Below, piece after piece: positions 5,203 to 7,074 of a stretch of DNA of 7,074 nucleotides (positions within the stretch are counted from its first letter, which is position 1; each line of letters starts with the position of its first letter). Both the position numbers and the translations under genes were made by a program. Source of the stretch: Sphingomonadaceae bacterium. Lineage in GTDB: Bacteria; Pseudomonadota; Alphaproteobacteria; Sphingomonadales; Sphingomonadaceae. Under the pieces are notes generated by a model. That model saw only the letters and a list, made by a program, of their open reading frames with translations. It made no database searches and had not been told where the DNA came from. The stretch spans positions 1 to 7,074 of the forward strand of contig JAFAZM010000320.1 in NCBI GenBank assembly GCA_019239785.1, written 5' to 3'.

Positions 5203-5901
5203 TCATTCCCCCTTCGGTGCGGCTTCGCCGCCATTGGTGCGCTTGGCCAGCGAGGCCTTCAGCGCTTCCAGCTCGGCATCCACCTTGTCGGCGTTGCGCA
5301 GCTCGGAAATCTCCTCCTCGAGCGACTTGGGCGCCTGGCCCAGGCTGAGCGCGTCGGCATGGCCCTCGGCCAGGTCGGCATGGCGCTCGAGCACGTCGAA
5401 GCGGGAGAAGGCGTCGTCGACCTTCGGCCCCGAATAGAGCTCGCGCAGCCGGCTGCGGTTCTGCGCGCTTTCCATCCGCGTCATCACCGCATTCTGGCGG
5501 GCGCGGGCTTCGCGGAGCTTGTGCTGCAGCTTGGCGATGTCGGCCTCGGACGCGCGCAGCGCATCGTCGAGGATGGCGATCTCTGAATTGAGCTGGTCGG
5601 CCATGTCGGCCGCCTTCTGCTTCTCGAACAGGGCCGCCTTGGCGAGGTCCTCGCGGCCCTTGGAGAGCGCGAGCTCGGCCTTCTCGACCCAATTGTCCTG
5701 GAGCCGATCGAGCTTGCCGATCTGGCGCTTCATCTCCTTCTGGTCGGCGATCGTGCGGGCCGCGGAGGCGCGGACCTCGACCAGGGTTTCCTCCATCTCG
5801 AGGATGATCATGCGGATCATCTTGGCGGGGTCTTCCGCCTTGTCGAGCAGGTCGGTGACGTTGGCGGCAATGATATCGCGCGTCCGCGAGAAGATGCCCA
5901 T
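5203..5901 (-). CDS. pspA: Phage shock protein A, membrane effector and PspF inhibitor
   Basis: PspA (232 aa; about 222 in E. coli) is a peripheral, ESCRT-III-related coiled-coil protein. It binds PspF to keep the operon off and, under stress, oligomerises on the inner membrane to limit proton leakage. The N-terminus MGIFSRTRDIIAANVTDLLD is the amphipathic-helix start of the family. It is followed by KAEDPAKMIRMIILEMEETL (the EDP loop), long helices with EKAELALSKGREDLAKAAL, and REARARQNAVMTRM. ATG 5901 is chosen because it gives this conserved start and has AAGGAG about 9 nt upstream. The frame is open much further upstream (to 6357), but that part looks untranslated or belongs to another gene. 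The stop is 4 nt from pspB. Confidence 0.97.
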   Translation of the reverse strand: MGIFSRTRDIIAANVTDLLDKAEDPAKMIRMIILEMEETLVEVRASAARTIADQKEMKRQIGKLDRLQDNWVEKAELALSKGREDLAKAALFEKQKAADMADQLNSEIAILDDALRASEADIAKLQHKLREARARQNAVMTRMESAQNRSRLRELYSGPKVDDAFSRFDVLERHADLAEGHADALSLGQAPKSLEEEISELRNADKVDAELEALKASLAKRTNGGEAAPKGE

Positions 5902-6019
5902 GGGAAAATACTCCTTCGTTGCAACGTGGGGCCGCGCCCGACCGGATTCGCTTCTAGCGCGGGGAGCGGTGATGCGCATCAGCTCCCCGGCCTTCACCTT
6001 GATCCGGACCGGCCGCAGG
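5902..6019 (-). other. Leader gap between small peptide gene and pspA, open in frame with pspA
   Basis: These 118 nt contain the pspA ribosome site (AAGGAG near 5911-5916). There is no stop in the pspA frame, so an ATG at 6027 would add 42 residues to PspA. The stretch uses an AGA codon and lacks family similarity, so I treat it as untranslated leader. Confidence 0.5.
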
Positions 6020-6175
6020 TCAGACATTCGCCGGCGCCTTGAACTGGGCGTCGCCGATCCAGCCGGCCGTCCCCGCATGGGCGGGGTTGGCGGCTGCGGT
6101 GATCGAGAGGGTGCACAGGACGAGCGCGCCGGCCAGGGCGGTGGCGACGCGGGCAATGCGATCGTAGCTGGACAT
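6020..6175 (-). CDS. 51-aa predicted exported peptide, first gene of the psp operon
   Basis: This short ORF between the sigma-54 promoter and pspA is not a family I recognise. It starts at ATG 6175 with a good ribosome site (AGGAGA, 6 nt upstream). The N-terminus MSSYDRIARVATALAGALVL has two Arg residues before a hydrophobic core (residues 10-29). AAANPAHA with a probable signal-peptidase I site after residue 34 (AHA|G) follows. This would leave a mature peptide of 17 residues (GTAGWIGDAQFKAPANV) in the periplasm. The Cys at 21 is not in a proper lipobox. Its TGA overlaps an ATG (ATGTCTGA) that is in frame with pspA. The signal-peptide shape, ribosome site and position in the operon support it; no homolog is recalled. 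Confidence 0.72.
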   Translation of the reverse strand: MSSYDRIARVATALAGALVLCTLSITAAANPAHAGTAGWIGDAQFKAPANV

Positions 6176-6239
6176 GTCCGGTCTCCTAAAACCTGGTCTG
6201 CGTTCGTCCCGCCGCCCATCGGCGTGACGCGAAACGTTA

Positions 6240-6256
6240 AGCAGAGGTTGTGCCAG
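6240..6256 (-). promoter_or_regulatory. Sigma-54 (-24/-12) promoter of the psp operon
   Basis: Read on the minus strand the site is CTGGCACAACCTCTGCT. The consensus is YTGGCACG-N4-TTGCW. Here the GG (-24) and GC (-12) elements have the exact spacing and only two consensus positions differ. Transcription would start near 6229, about 54 nt before the 51-aa peptide ORF. This matches the known sigma-54/PspF control of psp operons. Confidence 0.87.
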
Positions 6257-6261
6257 AACCG

Positions 6262-6298
6262 GAAAAGCACGGAAATCCGCGGAAAATAGCGGCTTTTC
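6262..6298. repeat. Inverted repeat between promoter and putative activator sites
   Basis: GAAAAGC (6262-6268) and GCTTTTC (6292-6298) are exact inverted complements around a 23-nt A-rich centre that itself has CCGC/GCGG flanking AAAATA. It lies just upstream of the sigma-54 promoter, where a DNA-bending protein or a second regulator could sit. I see no clear IHF consensus. Confidence 0.4.
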
Positions 6299-6320
6299 AG
6301 CCTTCGCGGGCGGTTAAGAC

Positions 6321-6357
6321 TTGCCAACACGTGGTGAAATGCGCCAACAATCGGCAA
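6321..6357. promoter_or_regulatory. Candidate PspF upstream activating sites
   Basis: GCCAACA occurs at 6323-6329 and again at 6343-6349, exactly 20 bp apart (about two helical turns). The outer edges form TTGCC...GGCAA (6321-6325 and 6353-6357). From the predicted start near 6229 the repeats lie at about -94 to -120, the distance at which PspF sites act in E. coli. They abut or overlap the start of pspF, which would also give autoregulation. No footprint or consensus match is available, so this is an inference. Confidence 0.45.
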
Positions 6358-7074
6358 TGGAGCGCCATACTCAATTGGTCGGTCAATCGACCTCCTTCCT
6401 CGACGCGGTCGAGCGGGCCAGCCGCGCCGCGCCGCTCGACCGGCCGGTGCTGGTGATCGGCGAGCGCGGCACCGGCAAGGAATTGATCGCCGAGCGCCTG
6501 CACCATCTCTCCTCGCGCTGGGACGGGCCGCTCATCATCATGAACTGCGCGGCCTTGCCCGAGACATTGATCGAGGCGGAATTGTTCGGCCATGAGGCCG
6601 GCGCCTTCACCGGCGCGACCAAGGCGCGGCCGGGCCGCTTCGAGGAGGCCAATGGCGGCACCCTCTTTCTCGACGAGCTCGCCACTTTGTCCAGCCCGGC
6701 GCAGGACCGGCTGCTGCGCGCGATCGAATATGGCGAGGTGACCCGGATCGGCTCGAGCCGGCCGCTACAGGTGGACGTGCGGATCGTCGCAGCGACCAAC
6801 GAGCACCTGCCGCGGCTGGTCGAGCAGAGCCGCTTCCGCGCCGACCTGCTCGATCGGCTGAGCTTCGAGGTCGTCACCCTGCCGCCGCTCCGTCACAGGC
6901 AGAGCGACATCCCGGTGCTCGCCGAGCATTTCGGCCGCCGCATGGCCGTGGAGATCGAGCTCGACTGGCCGGGCTTCAGCGAGGGCGCGATGGAACGGAT
7001 CCGCGCCTATGACTGGCCGGGCAACGTCCGCGAGCTGCGCAACGTCGTCGAGCGCGCCGTCTACCGCTGGGCCA
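6357..7074 (+). CDS. pspF: PspF, sigma-54 activator of the psp operon (3' end outside window)
   Basis: PspF is an AAA+ enhancer-binding protein that remodels sigma-54 RNA polymerase to switch on psp. The visible 239 residues cover nearly the whole ATPase domain: Walker A GERGTGKE (35-42), the sigma-54-contacting loop GAFTGA (82-87), Walker B GGTLFLDE (100-107, D106/E107), sensor I VRIVAATN, arginine fingers in FRADLLDRL, and the WPGNVRELRNVVER block. There is no N-terminal receiver domain, as in E. coli PspF. W55 (SSRW) corresponds to E. coli W56, the PspA contact, so PspA inhibition is probably kept. ATG 6357 aligns best with E. coli PspF. An ATG at 6339 would add 6 residues, and neither has a strong ribosome site. 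The Fis-type DNA-binding domain lies beyond the edge. Confidence 0.96.
   Translation, partial: MERHTQLVGQSTSFLDAVERASRAAPLDRPVLVIGERGTGKELIAERLHHLSSRWDGPLIIMNCAALPETLIEAELFGHEAGAFTGATKARPGRFEEANGGTLFLDELATLSSPAQDRLLRAIEYGEVTRIGSSRPLQVDVRIVAATNEHLPRLVEQSRFRADLLDRLSFEVVTLPPLRHRQSDIPVLAEHFGRRMAVEIELDWPGFSEGAMERIRAYDWPGNVRELRNVVERAVYRWA

Noticed and set aside
6020..6175. 51-aa peptide as a lipoprotein
   Set aside because: The only Cys (residue 21) is preceded by LVL within the hydrophobic core, which is not a proper lipobox. A signal-peptidase I site fits better.
5519..6289. 256-codon plus-strand frame antisense to pspA
   Set aside because: Ser-rich antisense shadow of a coiled-coil gene with no supporting signal.
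5203..6357. Full 384-codon PspA frame starting at 6357
   Set aside because: It would run through the sigma-54 promoter, the exported-peptide gene and the pspA ribosome site. The conserved PspA start MGIFSR is at 5901.
6383..6877. Minus-strand frames inside pspF
   Set aside because: Antisense shadows; the plus strand encodes an intact AAA+ domain with all motifs.

Overview
The window is GC-rich bacterial DNA with densely packed genes. It most likely comes from a sphingomonad or a related alphaproteobacterium. This rests on a PspF/sigma-54-controlled psp operon, a sufE-thioesterase pair, and an intergenic palindromic repeat (CTGAGCTTGTCGAAG type) that I recall as common in sphingomonads. The taxon is inferred and no marker gene is present.

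Layout: (1) About 1-1111 is the right part of an IS5-family insertion sequence. Its transposase runs in from the left edge and its right end abuts a hairpin-type repeat. (2) About 1112-1217 is intergenic, with a perfect 11-bp-stem hairpin. (3) On the minus strand, 1218-2071 holds sufE and a GTG-started hotdog thioesterase with a 4-nt overlap. (4) 2084-2170 is a two-armed REP-like element. (5) On the minus strand, 2184-6175 holds what looks like one long phage-shock operon. Its order of transcription is a 51-aa secreted peptide, pspA, pspB, pspC, then eight consecutive small genes (called A-H here). Each of A-H encodes one N-terminal membrane segment followed by a coiled coil. (6) 6176-6338 is a divergent control region with a strong sigma-54 promoter match facing the operon and candidate PspF sites. 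(7) On the plus strand, pspF runs off the right edge.

How the parts fit: PspF, a sigma-54 activator, would bind near its own gene and activate the -24/-12 promoter of the operon. PspA would hold PspF in check; the PspF Trp that contacts PspA is conserved. PspB and PspC sense the envelope and recruit PspA. The unusual part is the array behind pspC. Seven of the eight proteins (A-G) end in a tail like the C-terminus of PspC (pattern ERI-V/A/T, then EIE-LR), attached to a PspB-like single membrane helix and coiled coil. Neighbouring members resemble each other most, and three (E, F, G) still share a 95-bp repeat at DNA level, so the array appears to have grown by tandem duplication. This lineage-expanded set of PspB/PspC-like membrane adaptors, led by a tiny exported peptide, is the candidate undescribed system. 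Its function is not shown by the sequence.
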